A stretch of 64,000 nt of DNA from Phenylobacterium sp. (GTDB taxonomy: Bacteria > Pseudomonadota > Alphaproteobacteria > Caulobacterales > Caulobacteraceae), in the NCBI RefSeq assembly GCF_022402485.1, contig NZ_JAKRSA010000009.1, positions 62,001-126,000 of the forward strand, given 5' to 3'. Of this stretch, positions 32,838-45,349 are shown piece after piece (position 1 is the first letter of the stretch; each line of letters starts with the position of its first letter). The notes beneath the pieces are model-generated. The model saw nothing but the letters and a program-made list of their open reading frames with translations. It was not told the origin of the DNA and ran no database searches. The translations under genes and the position numbers were made by a program.

Positions 32838-33500
32838 GTGACCCCGCCTGACCTGAAGTCCTTGAGCCGCCGCAGCCTGCTGGCCGTGGGTCTCAGCGCC
32901 CTGGCCGCCCCGGGTGCCTTCGCCGCCCCGCCCCCGGGCGGTCGACTGACCTTTGCGGTGTTTCGCGGCAAGGACAAGGTCGGCGAGCATGTGATGGGCT
33001 TTGCCCGGGCTGGCGGGGGGCTGACGGTCTCCACCGAGGTGGAGATGCAGGTGCGCCTGGGGCCTGTCCCGGTGTTTCGCTATGCCCACACCGCCACCGA
33101 ACGCTGGCGGGGCGACAGCTTTGTCAGCCTGACCACCCGGACCCAAACCAATGGCAAGGTTGAGCAGGTCACGGCCGAGGCCGCTGCGGCCGGGGTCGCC
33201 ATCGAAGGGCCAGGGGGACGGCTGACCGCTCCGGCCGCTGCGGCCCCTCTCACCCACTGGAATCCGGCGGCCTTCTCCCGGCCCCTGTTCAATCCGCAGC
33301 TCGGCAAGATGATGCGCATTCGCGCCACCCGGGTTGGCCCCGATGATGTGCAGCTGGCCAGCGGTCAGACCGCGCCGGCCACCCGCTGGACCCTGCGCGG
33401 CGAGGCTGAGATCGACAACTGGTACGACGGTGCCGGCGCCTGGGCTGGACTGCGCGGCAAGCTGGAGGACGGCTCCATCATGACCTATCGGCGGGTCTGA
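32838..33500 (+). CDS. DUF6134 family exported protein (predicted Tat substrate)
   Basis: A 220-residue exported protein of unknown function. The N-terminus SRRSLLAVGLSALAAPGAFA has a twin arginine followed by a hydrophobic stretch and an Ala-rich cleavage site, so export by Tat is likely. The mature part is a beta-rich domain with VFRGKDKVGEHV and NWYDGAGAWAGLRG near the end, as in DUF6134 proteins. GTG start at 32838 with GGAGA ten bases upstream. It is 124 bases upstream of the DUF6152 gene and may be separately transcribed. Confidence 0.75.
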   Translation: MTPPDLKSLSRRSLLAVGLSALAAPGAFAAPPPGGRLTFAVFRGKDKVGEHVMGFARAGGGLTVSTEVEMQVRLGPVPVFRYAHTATERWRGDSFVSLTTRTQTNGKVEQVTAEAAAAGVAIEGPGGRLTAPAAAAPLTHWNPAAFSRPLFNPQLGKMMRIRATRVGPDDVQLASGQTAPATRWTLRGEAEIDNWYDGAGAWAGLRGKLEDGSIMTYRRV

Positions 33501-33623
33501 CGGACTGCCTCAAAAGCACCTTGTCGAAATGGCGCATTTTCCGTCGATATTGGGCTGAAATAGCCCCGAAACAGACGCGTTATTCAGTGCCCTGAGGCGT
33601 TCAAACCTGACCCTGGAGGACCC

Positions 33624-33986
33624 ATGCGTAAGACCTTCGCCATCGCCGCCGCCGCCCTGGCCTTGGCCCTGACTGCAGCGCCAGGCGCCAGCCTCGCCCA
33701 TCACGGCTGGAGTTCCTACGACGCCACGGTGCTGGTGCGGGTGACCGCGCCGCTGACGGAACTGGCCTGGGGCAACCCCCATGGAACCGCCAAGGTGGCC
33801 CATCAGGGCAAGACCTGGGATGTGATTCTGGCGCCGGTCGCCCGGATGGAGGCCCGCGGTCTGACCCAGGAGATGCTCGGCCCCGGCAAGACCGTCACCC
33901 TGGAAGGCTATGCCCGCCGGGATGGCACCGCAGAGCTGCGGCTGGAGCGGATCATCGCCCAGGGCAAGACCGTCGAGCTGCGCTAA
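33624..33986 (+). CDS. DUF6152 family periplasmic protein
   Basis: A 120-residue secreted protein. A signal peptide (MRKTFAIAAAALALALTAAP...) ends at SLA, so the mature chain is predicted to begin HHGWSSYD. The body has WGNPHG, QGKTWDVILAPVARMEARGL and a small OB-like beta fold, the DUF6152 pattern. An N-terminal His with further His nearby is the arrangement used by CopC-type and other histidine-brace copper proteins; metal binding here is inference. A ribosome site TGGAGGA precedes ATG 33624. The membrane-protein gene starts four bases after its stop, so they form an operon. Confidence 0.8.
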   Translation: MRKTFAIAAAALALALTAAPGASLAHHGWSSYDATVLVRVTAPLTELAWGNPHGTAKVAHQGKTWDVILAPVARMEARGLTQEMLGPGKTVTLEGYARRDGTAELRLERIIAQGKTVELR

Positions 33987-33989
33987 GCC

Positions 33990-34463
33990 ATGGAGGCCCT
34001 GGCCGCCCTGCTGGAGGCCTCGGCCCTTGGCCAATGGGCGCGGGGGTCGGCCATCGCCTATCCGGTGGCCAATGTTCTGCACCTGCTGGGGCTTGTCCTG
34101 CTGATCGGCGGGATCGGGGTGGTCGACCTGCGGCTGGCGGGGTTCCTGCCCAGCCTGCCGACCGTGCCCCTGAGCAAGGCCATGACCCCCTTTGCCCTGG
34201 CGGGTCTGGCCCTGCTGGCGCTGAGCGGGGCGGTGATGTTCGCCGCTGATGCGGGGCCCATGGTCGCCTCAGAGATCTTCCGCCTGAAGCTGGCCCTGAT
34301 CGGCCTTGGCCTTGGCCATGCGGTGCTGTTTCGCTGGCTCTGGCGCAGTCGCCTGGACAGCTGGGACACAGACCCCCCGCTGGCCGGGCGCCTGATGGCC
34401 CTGGGCTCGCTGAGCCTCTGGCTGAGTGTCGGCACCCTGGGGCGCTGGATCGCCTACGCCTGA
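33990..34463 (+). CDS. Four-helix inner membrane protein (DUF6644/CopD-like)
   Basis: A 157-residue integral membrane protein with about four hydrophobic segments (near residues 22-47, 66-86, 98-115 and 134-152). His residues lie within membrane segments (VANVLHLLG and GLGHAVLF), as in CopD-like and DUF2214-type proteins that bind heme or copper. I think it belongs to DUF6644, which is often found next to DUF6152 genes, but this is from memory. ATG at 33990, four bases after the upstream stop. Function unknown; a membrane partner of the DUF6152 protein is the natural guess. Confidence 0.7.
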   Translation: MEALAALLEASALGQWARGSAIAYPVANVLHLLGLVLLIGGIGVVDLRLAGFLPSLPTVPLSKAMTPFALAGLALLALSGAVMFAADAGPMVASEIFRLKLALIGLGLGHAVLFRWLWRSRLDSWDTDPPLAGRLMALGSLSLWLSVGTLGRWIAYA

Positions 34464-34521
34464 GCTTGAAGGGCGCACGATCCCCATGGCGCTTCGGCGC
34501 AGTCGGGCTTATTTCTTAGTC

Positions 34522-36336
34522 ATGCGCCAGACCTTTGATGAAACCACCGAACGCGCCTTTGGCGCCCGCCACTTGCCCCTGATCCGCCAGGCCATGGCCG
34601 AGCAGAAGCTGGATGGCTTCCTTGTCCCCCATGAGGACGAGCACCAGAACGAATACCTGCCTGAGGCCAATGACCGACTGGCCTGGGCCACCGGCTTTAC
34701 CGGCTCGGCCGGGGCTGCGGTGATCTTCAAGGACAGGGCCGCCGTCTTTGTCGATGGCCGCTACACCCTGCAGGTTCGCGATCAGGTGGATGAAGACCTG
34801 TTCGAGATCCGCGATCTGGTCGAGGGCGGCGTGCCCGCCTATCTGGAGACTGCGGCGGTCAAGGGCCAGGCCATCGGCTACGACCCCCGCCTGCACAGCC
34901 CGGACGCCCTGGCCAAGGTCAGGGCTGCGGTGGAGAAGGCTGGTGCGCAGCTGAAGCCCGTGGAGCGCAATCCCCTGGACGCTGCCTGGGGGGAAAAGCG
35001 TCCGCCTCAGCCCCAGGCGCCTGTCGTGCCTCACCCGCTGGACTATGCGGGGGAAGACTCTGCGGCCAAACGGGCCCGGATCGGCCAGGCCCTGGCGGCC
35101 AAGGATGCTCAGGCCGCCGTGATCACCGCCCCGGCCTCCATCGCCTGGCTGTTCAACATCCGAGGCGGGGACGTGATCCGCACCCCGCTGCCCCTGGCCC
35201 AGGCGATCCTCGATGCCAGCGGGCAGGCCCGTCTGTTCCTCGACCCCGCCAAGGTCAGCGATGAGTTGCCCGCCTGGCTGGGCAATGAGGTCAGCCTGGA
35301 AACTCCGGAGGCCCTGCAAGGAGCCCTGGCGGCGTTGAAGGGCCAGAAGGTGCTGGTGGACCCCGCCCAATCCTCGGCCTGGTACTTCGACACCCTGGAA
35401 GCCGCCGGCGCCGTGACCCTGCGCGGTGAGGACCCCTGCGCCCTGCCCCGGGCCTGCAAGAACCCCGTGGAGATCGACGGCACCCGCAGGGCCCATGTCC
35501 GCGACGGCGCGGCCCTGGCCCATTTCCTCCATTGGCTGGCCACCGAGGCCCAGACCAGCCTGCCGGATGAAAAGACCGTGGTTCAGACCCTGGAGGGCTT
35601 CCGGGAGGCCACCGGTGCCCTGAAGGACCTGTCCTTCGACACCATCGCCGGCGCGGCCTCCAATGGGGCCATCGTCCATTACCGGCCCACCGAGCGCCTG
35701 AACAAGCGCACCGAGGCCGGCTCCCTGCTGCTGGTGGACTCTGGCGGCCAGTATCTGGATGGCACCACCGACGTTACCCGCACCGTGGCCATCGGCGAGC
35801 CCAGCCGGGAAATGGCCGAGCGCTTCACCCTGGTGCTCAAGGGCTATCTGGCCCTGGCCCATGTGCGCTTCCCGGCGGGCACGACGGGCTCAGCCCTGGA
35901 CGCCATGGCCCGGGCCCCCCTGTGGATGGCCGGGCTCGACTATGACCATGGCACCGGCCATGGGGTTGGCAGTTATCTGGGGGTGCATGAAGGTCCCCAG
36001 CGGATCGCCAAGGCTCCCAATAGCGTCGCCCTTCTGCCCGGCATGATCGTCTCCAACGAGCCCGGCTACTACAAGCCCGGTGCCTATGGCATCCGCATCG
36101 AGAACCTGCAGTTCGTCACTGCGGCGGAGGAGATCGCGGGCGGTGAGCGGGCCATGCTGGGCTTTGAGACCCTGACGCTCGCCCCCATCGACCGCCGGCT
36201 GATCGTGGTCGAGATGTTGACACCGCAGGAGCGGGCCCAGATGGACGCCTATCACGCCCGGGTGCTGCGCGAGATCGGTCCCCTGGTGGACGGGGAGGTT
36301 AAGACCTGGCTGGAAGAGGTGTGCGCACCCCTCTGA
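34522..36336 (+). CDS. pepP: Xaa-Pro aminopeptidase (M24B family)
   Basis: A 604-residue three-domain aminopeptidase P that removes N-terminal residues before proline. Two creatinase-like N-terminal domains precede the pita-bread catalytic domain. Metal ligands are visible: Asp in LLVDSGGQYLDGTTDVTRT (two), His in GTGHGVGSYLGVHEGPQ, Glu in SNEPGYYKPGAYGIRIEN and Glu in MLGFETLTLAPID. ATG at 34522 gives the length of other roughly 600-residue members; ATG at 34486 is an alternative. Cytoplasmic, expected dinuclear Mn2+. Confidence 0.9.
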   Translation: MRQTFDETTERAFGARHLPLIRQAMAEQKLDGFLVPHEDEHQNEYLPEANDRLAWATGFTGSAGAAVIFKDRAAVFVDGRYTLQVRDQVDEDLFEIRDLVEGGVPAYLETAAVKGQAIGYDPRLHSPDALAKVRAAVEKAGAQLKPVERNPLDAAWGEKRPPQPQAPVVPHPLDYAGEDSAAKRARIGQALAAKDAQAAVITAPASIAWLFNIRGGDVIRTPLPLAQAILDASGQARLFLDPAKVSDELPAWLGNEVSLETPEALQGALAALKGQKVLVDPAQSSAWYFDTLEAAGAVTLRGEDPCALPRACKNPVEIDGTRRAHVRDGAALAHFLHWLATEAQTSLPDEKTVVQTLEGFREATGALKDLSFDTIAGAASNGAIVHYRPTERLNKRTEAGSLLLVDSGGQYLDGTTDVTRTVAIGEPSREMAERFTLVLKGYLALAHVRFPAGTTGSALDAMARAPLWMAGLDYDHGTGHGVGSYLGVHEGPQRIAKAPNSVALLPGMIVSNEPGYYKPGAYGIRIENLQFVTAAEEIAGGERAMLGFETLTLAPIDRRLIVVEMLTPQERAQMDAYHARVLREIGPLVDGEVKTWLEEVCAPL

Positions 36337-36485
36337 GGCCGGTCGCCTCAAAGCCCGTCGGCCTTGCGGGGAGGGGTTGAAATCACCTTCACCCTGAGGC
36401 GCACAGCGCCAGCAAGGCCTCGGAAGACGCGAGTGCGATTTAGAGGGGAAGGTCGTGAAGTTTCCCGCTCTGCCTGGGGGCGATC

Positions 36486-36965
36486 TCAGTTGTCTCGACC
36501 GAACTGCTCGCGGCCTTCCGAGCGCAGGTCGTCAAGGGTCATACCATCCGGCGGCGTCAAGTAGGCTGAGTCGAATGGCTCCCCCGGCGAGCACTGGCGC
36601 TCGGGGTCGTCACCAAACCACACGACGTTGAACCCGCCCTGCGTGTTGCGTCTCAGCTTCCAACGAACAGTTCCGATATCGCGACGCAAGTATGTGGACT
36701 GGACAGTCAAGACGGACAGTCGGCCCCGCCTTACTTCGCCGGAATGCACGCGGCGGACATCAAGATCCACGATCCAAGGCCAACTCGTGACTATGCAGTC
36801 AGCGCAGTCAGGCATAACGGTCGGTGTTTGAGAAACGATGCGAGCCGAGATTTCGGCATCGTAGCAGTATGTATCCTGAGCCAACGCACCATTGGCACCC
36901 CAGACAGAAATCGCAGCCCAAGTCGATAAGACCACAAGGGTTCGCAGACTTTGGCTGATCATCAT
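36486..36965 (-). CDS. Secreted protein of unknown function, lower GC
   Basis: A 159-residue protein with a signal peptide (MMISQSLRTLVVLSTWAAIS, cleaved near ALA-QD). The mature part has four cysteines close to the N-terminus (YCYD and DCADC) plus one near the C-terminus, suggesting disulfides, and beta-rich stretches. No family recognised. Start at ATG 36965 with AGGAAA upstream; the frame is open to 37112, but that part covers a repeat element and is not protein-like. A sampled line has 31 of 60 G+C, below the roughly 65-70% of its neighbours, which suggests foreign origin. Confidence 0.65.
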   Translation of the reverse strand: MMISQSLRTLVVLSTWAAISVWGANGALAQDTYCYDAEISARIVSQTPTVMPDCADCIVTSWPWIVDLDVRRVHSGEVRRGRLSVLTVQSTYLRRDIGTVRWKLRRNTQGGFNVVWFGDDPERQCSPGEPFDSAYLTPPDGMTLDDLRSEGREQFGRDN

Positions 36966-37057
36966 GGTCGAGTTTCCTGTGGACTGCGCGACTTGTCCAG
37001 GCGCCTTCCAAGGCTTGGTTTCTCGCGGTGAGCGTCGAGTCGCAGACGCCACAACGC

Positions 37058-37144
37058 CGTCATCCTCGGCCTTGTGCCCAGGATCTCTTCCGCCGCTTGC
37101 GCCCGCCGTCAACAGGGACCCTCAGGACAAACCCGAGGGTGACG
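37058..37144. repeat. Dispersed palindromic repeat, copy 2
   Basis: An 87-base element with imperfect inverted ends (37058-37085 against 37117-37144), beginning CGTCATCCTCGG and ending CCGAGGGTGACG. The core shares GCGCCCGCC and ACAGGGA with the copy at 2637-2722, in the same orientation. It lies between the low-GC secreted gene and the end of ligA. Confidence 0.7.
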
Positions 37145-37168
37145 GTGGTTTGGAGGCCGGCGCTGGGC

Positions 37169-41213
<4,045 letters not shown>

Positions 41214-41271
41214 GGGGTGCAAGATTGCCTGGAATCACCTCGGGCGGAAGCCCGCCCGTTCGCCTTAGGTT

Positions 41272-42180
41272 CTATTGGTTCGCCGGGGGACGCAGGGTGG
41301 CGTCCTTGTCGCGTTCCAGCTCATCGGAATTGCGACCACCGACGAAGGGAATTCTCGAGAAAAACCCACCGCCCGAACGCGCGCTGGGGGCGTTGGCCGG
41401 CTGTAGCCCCCGGCTGTTGAGCAGGTCATAGGCGTCCCGGTACCAGATGCTGCCGGGATAGTTGAAGCCCAGGACCGCCCCGTTGCGCTTGGCCTCTTCG
41501 GTGAGGCCAAGGGTGAGGTAGGCCTCCACTAGGCGATAGAGCGCTTCGGGCGTGTGGCTGGTGGTCTCGTAGCGCTGGATCACCGTGTTGAACCGGCCAA
41601 TACCGGCCAGAACGTCGCCGTCGCGCAGATAGTAGCGCCCAACGGTCATTTCCTTGCCGGCCAGCTGGTCGCGGACCATGTCGATCTTCAGCCGCGCATC
41701 CTTGGCGTATTCGCTGTCGGGATAGCGCTGCACCACCTCCTGCAGGGCGGCCAGGGCCTGGCCGGTGGCGGCCTGATCGCGGCCCACATCGACGATCTGT
41801 TCGAAGTAACAGATGGCCTTGAGGTAATAGGCATAGACCGCCGCCGGATTGCCCGGTGCCTGGGTCAGGAAGCGGTCAGCGCTGGAAATCGCCTCAGCAT
41901 AGTCATTGGCCTGATACTGGGCGTAGGCCGTCATCAGGATCGAGCGGCGGGCCCAGACCGAATAGGGATGCTGGCGCTCCACTTCGGCGAAATAGTCCAC
42001 CGCCTGGGTCCAAAGACCGCGATCCAGGCGATTGGCGCCGGTGTTGTAGAGCAGCTCGACCGGGCGCTCTTCATAGGCCAGCCGTGGACGCTCCTCGCGT
42101 CCGGCGCAGGCCGTGAGGGCCAGGGCGGCGACCAAAGTCGCCAGGGCGGGACCCCGTAGGGAATTGTGAAGCAGAGACAC
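41272..42180 (-). CDS. bamD: Outer membrane protein assembly factor BamD
   Basis: A 302-residue lipoprotein of the beta-barrel assembly machine. The signal peptide ends with lipobox LTAC, so Cys is acylated and the protein is anchored to the inner face of the outer membrane. Tetratricopeptide-like repeats follow (LYNTGANRLDRGLWTQAVDY, YPDSEYAKDARLKIDMVRDQ). The C-terminal tail is polar and Ser/Gly-rich. GTG at 42180 is preceded by GAGG at a good distance; the open frame to 42255 lacks support. Lies 83 bases downstream of lpxC. Confidence 0.95.
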   Translation of the reverse strand: MSLLHNSLRGPALATLVAALALTACAGREERPRLAYEERPVELLYNTGANRLDRGLWTQAVDYFAEVERQHPYSVWARRSILMTAYAQYQANDYAEAISSADRFLTQAPGNPAAVYAYYLKAICYFEQIVDVGRDQAATGQALAALQEVVQRYPDSEYAKDARLKIDMVRDQLAGKEMTVGRYYLRDGDVLAGIGRFNTVIQRYETTSHTPEALYRLVEAYLTLGLTEEAKRNGAVLGFNYPGSIWYRDAYDLLNSRGLQPANAPSARSGGGFFSRIPFVGGRNSDELERDKDATLRPPANQ

Positions 42181-42263
42181 CTTCACCTCAAAAGGACCAA
42201 CGCGCGCCCCCGCGCCGCGAGTCCCCGCTTCTACACCACGCGGGCACCGGCGCAAACGGAAGC

Positions 42264-43175
42264 TCAGACCGCCAGGGCCAACTCAGGGGCAAAGGTGCGA
42301 ATGCGCCAGGCGTCCGGCTGGGCGACCAGGGCGCGGACCAGCTGATTATTGATCGCATGGCCAGCCAGCCGGCCTTCAAAACGCCCGATGATCGGGGCGC
42401 CGAGCACATAGAGGTCGCCAATGGCATCCAACGCCTTGTGGCGCACGAACTCATCGGGACGGCGCAGACCCTCGGGATTGAGAACCCGGTCGCCTTCGAT
42501 GACCACCACGTTCTCCAGGGACCCACCGCGGGCCAGGCCCATGGCGCGCAGGGCCTCGACCTCATGGGCAAAGCCGAAGGTGCGGCAATTGGCCAGTTCG
42601 GTACGGAAGGCCTCTTCGGACATGACCAGATCCACGGCCTGACGACCGATGACGGGCGAGTCGAACACGATCTCGAAAGCCACTTCAAACTGGCTGCTGG
42701 GCAGCAGGCGGGCGCTCTTGTCGCCATCGACCACCTCGATGGGGGCCAGGATTTCGATGTAGCGACGGGGGGCGTCCTGCTGGCGACGTCCAGCCTGGTC
42801 GAGAATCTGCACGAAGGGCTCTGACGACCCGTCCATGATCGGCATTTCCGGACCGTCGAGTTCCACGATGGCGTTGTCCACGCCCAAGGTGGCGAAGGCG
42901 GCCATCAGGTGCTCGATGGTCGAGACCGTCACGCCCTCGCCATTGCCAATCACCGTGCCCAGCTGGGTCTTGCAGACGGCTTCTGCAGCCGCAGCCACAC
43001 GATTGTCCCGGTCGGTGACGTCGGTGCGGACAAACACGATGCCGGTGTCGGTCGGCGCTGGCCGGACGGAGACCCGCACATGGGCCCCCGTATGCACGCC
43101 GACGCCGGCGAAGATGGCCGGACCGAGCACAGTGTGCTGCAGGACGGCGGCGGCTTGGGCGTTGGCTGCGTGCAC
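42264..43175 (-). CDS. lpxC: UDP-3-O-acyl-N-acetylglucosamine deacetylase
   Basis: A 303-residue zinc deacetylase, the committed step of lipid A synthesis. FAGVGVHTGAHV near the N-terminus, zinc ligands in STIEHLMAAF (His) and RHKALDAIGD (His, Asp) and the catalytic His of GHAINNQLVRAL are present. GTG at 43175, eight bases after GAGG, gives the normal family length. GTG at 43244 or upstream codons up to 43376 remain possible because the frame is open. Between ftsZ and bamD, as in Caulobacter. Confidence 0.94.
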   Translation of the reverse strand: MHAANAQAAAVLQHTVLGPAIFAGVGVHTGAHVRVSVRPAPTDTGIVFVRTDVTDRDNRVAAAAEAVCKTQLGTVIGNGEGVTVSTIEHLMAAFATLGVDNAIVELDGPEMPIMDGSSEPFVQILDQAGRRQQDAPRRYIEILAPIEVVDGDKSARLLPSSQFEVAFEIVFDSPVIGRQAVDLVMSEEAFRTELANCRTFGFAHEVEALRAMGLARGGSLENVVVIEGDRVLNPEGLRRPDEFVRHKALDAIGDLYVLGAPIIGRFEGRLAGHAINNQLVRALVAQPDAWRIRTFAPELALAV

Positions 43176-43370
43176 GGACTGGACCTCGGCGATCGAACTC
43201 AAAGGACGGCGATCGTGGGCGCGGCCACGGTCATCCAAGGTCACGGTTAAAACCCATGCTGCGGCGCCGCAAGACAAGTCCTGTTTCCGAATGTTTCGCG
43301 TGAAGTGGCCTTCGCTTTTCCCATGTTTTTCAGTCGCCTGATGGGCGAGCTCGCCTCGCTCCGAGCGTAA

Positions 43371-43402
43371 ATGCAAACGGCCGGCCCCAGGGGGACCGGC
43401 CG
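43371..43402 (-). terminator. Rho-independent terminator after ftsZ
   Basis: On the minus strand CGGCCGGTCCCC and GGGGCCGGCCG form an 11-base stem with a one-base bulge, followed by TTTGCAT. It is 43-74 bases after the ftsZ stop at 43445, and separates ftsZ from lpxC. Confidence 0.75.
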
Positions 43403-43444
43403 CAGGTCGATGATCTGACGCTCGCGTCGCCGCGAACTCGAGGC

Positions 43445-45049
43445 TTAGTTGGCGAGGCGTCGCAGGAACGAGGGGATCTCAAGATCCTCACCACCGTCCC
43501 GTTCGGGCTCTGCAGCCTCGGACGGCTGGGCACCGCCCCGGGCCGGGGCACCAGAGCGGGCCGCCGCCGGAGCCGGGGCTGCAGGGGCAGCTGGGGCGTC
43601 ATATCGGGGCCGCCCACCAAACAGGCTGAGGAACCCACCCCGCTGCCGACGGTCATCAGCAAAGGCGGCGTCGCCGAACAGGGGTTCATCCTCGTCGTCG
43701 GCGACCATGGGGTCGACGATCCGCGTCATGGGACGTTCGATCTGGACCTCTGGGACCGGTGCCTCGGCTGCCGCGGCGGGACGGGCATAGAGCTCGGGCT
43801 GCTGCGCTGGGGGCTCATAGGCCGGGGCCGGGGGTTCAGGCGCCCGAGCCACGGGCTGGGGCTGGGGCTGGGGCGCATAGGCCAGTGGGGCTGGCTCAGG
43901 CGCGCGCGGCGCAGGCTCAGGGGCATAGGAGACCGGCGCTGGGCGCTCCACATAGGACGGGGGCGGTGCGGCCTGACGGACCGGCTCGGCCTGCCGAGAG
44001 GGCGTATGCAGGGGCTGATGGACCGGCTGGGTCGGGGCGGCAGGGCGGCGGGCTTCCACCTTGGGCTCGATGGCCGCGATCGAGGCACCGTCCATGCCGG
44101 TGGCCACCACCGACACCCGGATCATACCGTCCAGGGAGGGATCGAAGGCTGCGCCGAAGATGATGTTGGCGTCCGCATCCACCTGTTCGGAGATGGCGTT
44201 GGCGGCTTCGTCGACCTCCAGCAGCGTCATGTCCAGGCCGCCGGTGACATTGACCAGGACGGCCTTGGCACCCTTCAGCGAGACTTCGTCCAGCAGCGGG
44301 TTCTGGATGGCGTTCTGGGCTGCCATCAGCGCGCGATCATCGCCGGTGGCTTCACCGGTACCCATCATTGCCTTGCCCATCTCGGTCATGACCGTGCGGA
44401 CGTCGGCGAAGTCGAGGTTGATCAGACCCGGCAGCACCATCAGGTCGGTGATCGAGCGGACGCCAGAGTGCAGAACCTGGTCTGCCATGCCGAAGGCTTC
44501 GGAGAAGGTGGTCCGCTCATTGGCCACCCGGAACAGGTTCTGGTTCGGGATGACGATCAGGGTGTCGACGTAGCGCTGCAGCTCGGCGATGCCGGAGTCG
44601 GCCAGCCGCATGCGGTGCCGGCCCTCGAAATGGAAGGGCTTGGTCACGACGCCGACGGTCAGGATGCCCCGCTCGCGGGCGCATTTGGCGATAATCGGGG
44701 CCGCCCCAGTGCCGGTGCCGCCGCCCATGCCGGCGGTGATGAAGATCATGTGGGCACCGTCGAGGTGCTCACCGATCTCGGGGATCGATTCCTCGGCGGC
44801 GCTCATGCCGACCTCAGGGTGGGCACCAGCGCCGAGCCCTTGCGTGACCGTCGCGCCCAGCTGAATGCGGCGGTCGGTCTTCGAGAAGGCGAGTTGCTGG
44901 GCGTCGGTGTTGGCGACCACGAACTCCACCCCCTCGAGGTGGGCCTCGATCATGTTGTTCACGGCGTTTCCGCCTGCGCCGCCGACGCCGAACACCACGA
45001 TACGCGGCTTCAGCTCGGTCTCACGAGGCGCCGTCAGTGCAATAGCCAT
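43445..45049 (-). CDS. ftsZ: Cell division protein FtsZ
   Basis: A 534-residue tubulin homologue that forms the division ring. The GTP-binding signature GGGTGTGAA is at about 109-117 and the T7 catalytic loop NLDFADV at 211-217. After the conserved core (about residue 325) comes a long Pro/Ala/Gln-rich linker, then the C-terminal peptide [12 protein letters not shown] that binds FtsA and other partners. It is longer than E. coli FtsZ (383) because of this linker, as in Caulobacter. Start ATG at 45049. It has its own 300-base upstream region with GANTC and CtrA-like sites, and a terminator behind it. Confidence 0.98.
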   Translation of the reverse strand: MAIALTAPRETELKPRIVVFGVGGAGGNAVNNMIEAHLEGVEFVVANTDAQQLAFSKTDRRIQLGATVTQGLGAGAHPEVGMSAAEESIPEIGEHLDGAHMIFITAGMGGGTGTGAAPIIAKCARERGILTVGVVTKPFHFEGRHRMRLADSGIAELQRYVDTLIVIPNQNLFRVANERTTFSEAFGMADQVLHSGVRSITDLMVLPGLINLDFADVRTVMTEMGKAMMGTGEATGDDRALMAAQNAIQNPLLDEVSLKGAKAVLVNVTGGLDMTLLEVDEAANAISEQVDADANIIFGAAFDPSLDGMIRVSVVATGMDGASIAAIEPKVEARRPAAPTQPVHQPLHTPSRQAEPVRQAAPPPSYVERPAPVSYAPEPAPRAPEPAPLAYAPQPQPQPVARAPEPPAPAYEPPAQQPELYARPAAAAEAPVPEVQIERPMTRIVDPMVADDEDEPLFGDAAFADDRRQRGGFLSLFGGRPRYDAPAAPAAPAPAAARSGAPARGGAQPSEAAEPERDGGEDLEIPSFLRRLAN

Positions 45050-45349
45050 AGGACCTACCGTCCTCCGCAAATCTGTTGAAGCGTCCGCGACCCGCCCGCG
45101 ACACGCTCCGATTGGGATGCGGTTAACTTAGCGACCATCATCCTTAATCGAACGTAAACCGCTTACATTGAGTCGGAGGCCCGTCGACCCAAGTTGGGAG
45201 CATTTTTGTTGCTCCATAAGGCCCAGGCCCAGTTTTTGCGGTGATCCCTGGGGCAGCGTCGACCGGGGGGCTGCGGCGGCGTAGCGCAGGCCAAACGCTC
45301 GTCTAGCTGCGCCGCCGTAGACTTGAGTCGCCGGGCTCTAGACTGGTCT
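45050..45349 (-). promoter_or_regulatory. ftsZ promoter and leader region (between ftsA and ftsZ)
   Basis: A 300-base non-coding gap on the minus strand. It contains two GANTC sites (GAGTC at 45170-45174 and 45325-45329), a CtrA half-site TTAACC (minus strand, 45121-45126), and a perfect stem-loop GGAGCA-7-TGCTCC (45197-45215) with an A-rich loop on the minus strand. A longer imperfect inverted repeat (45271-45281 with 45310-45320) could end the ftsA message. In Caulobacter crescentus ftsZ is controlled by CtrA and by CcrM methylation of GANTC sites. Confidence 0.6.

Noticed and set aside
36966-37112. N-terminal extension of the secreted protein at 36486
   Set aside because: It covers the repeat element and would bury the signal peptide behind 49 residues.
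45121-45157. A full CtrA box in front of ftsZ
   Set aside because: Two TTAA motifs are present but 18 bases apart, not seven; only a half-site is claimed.
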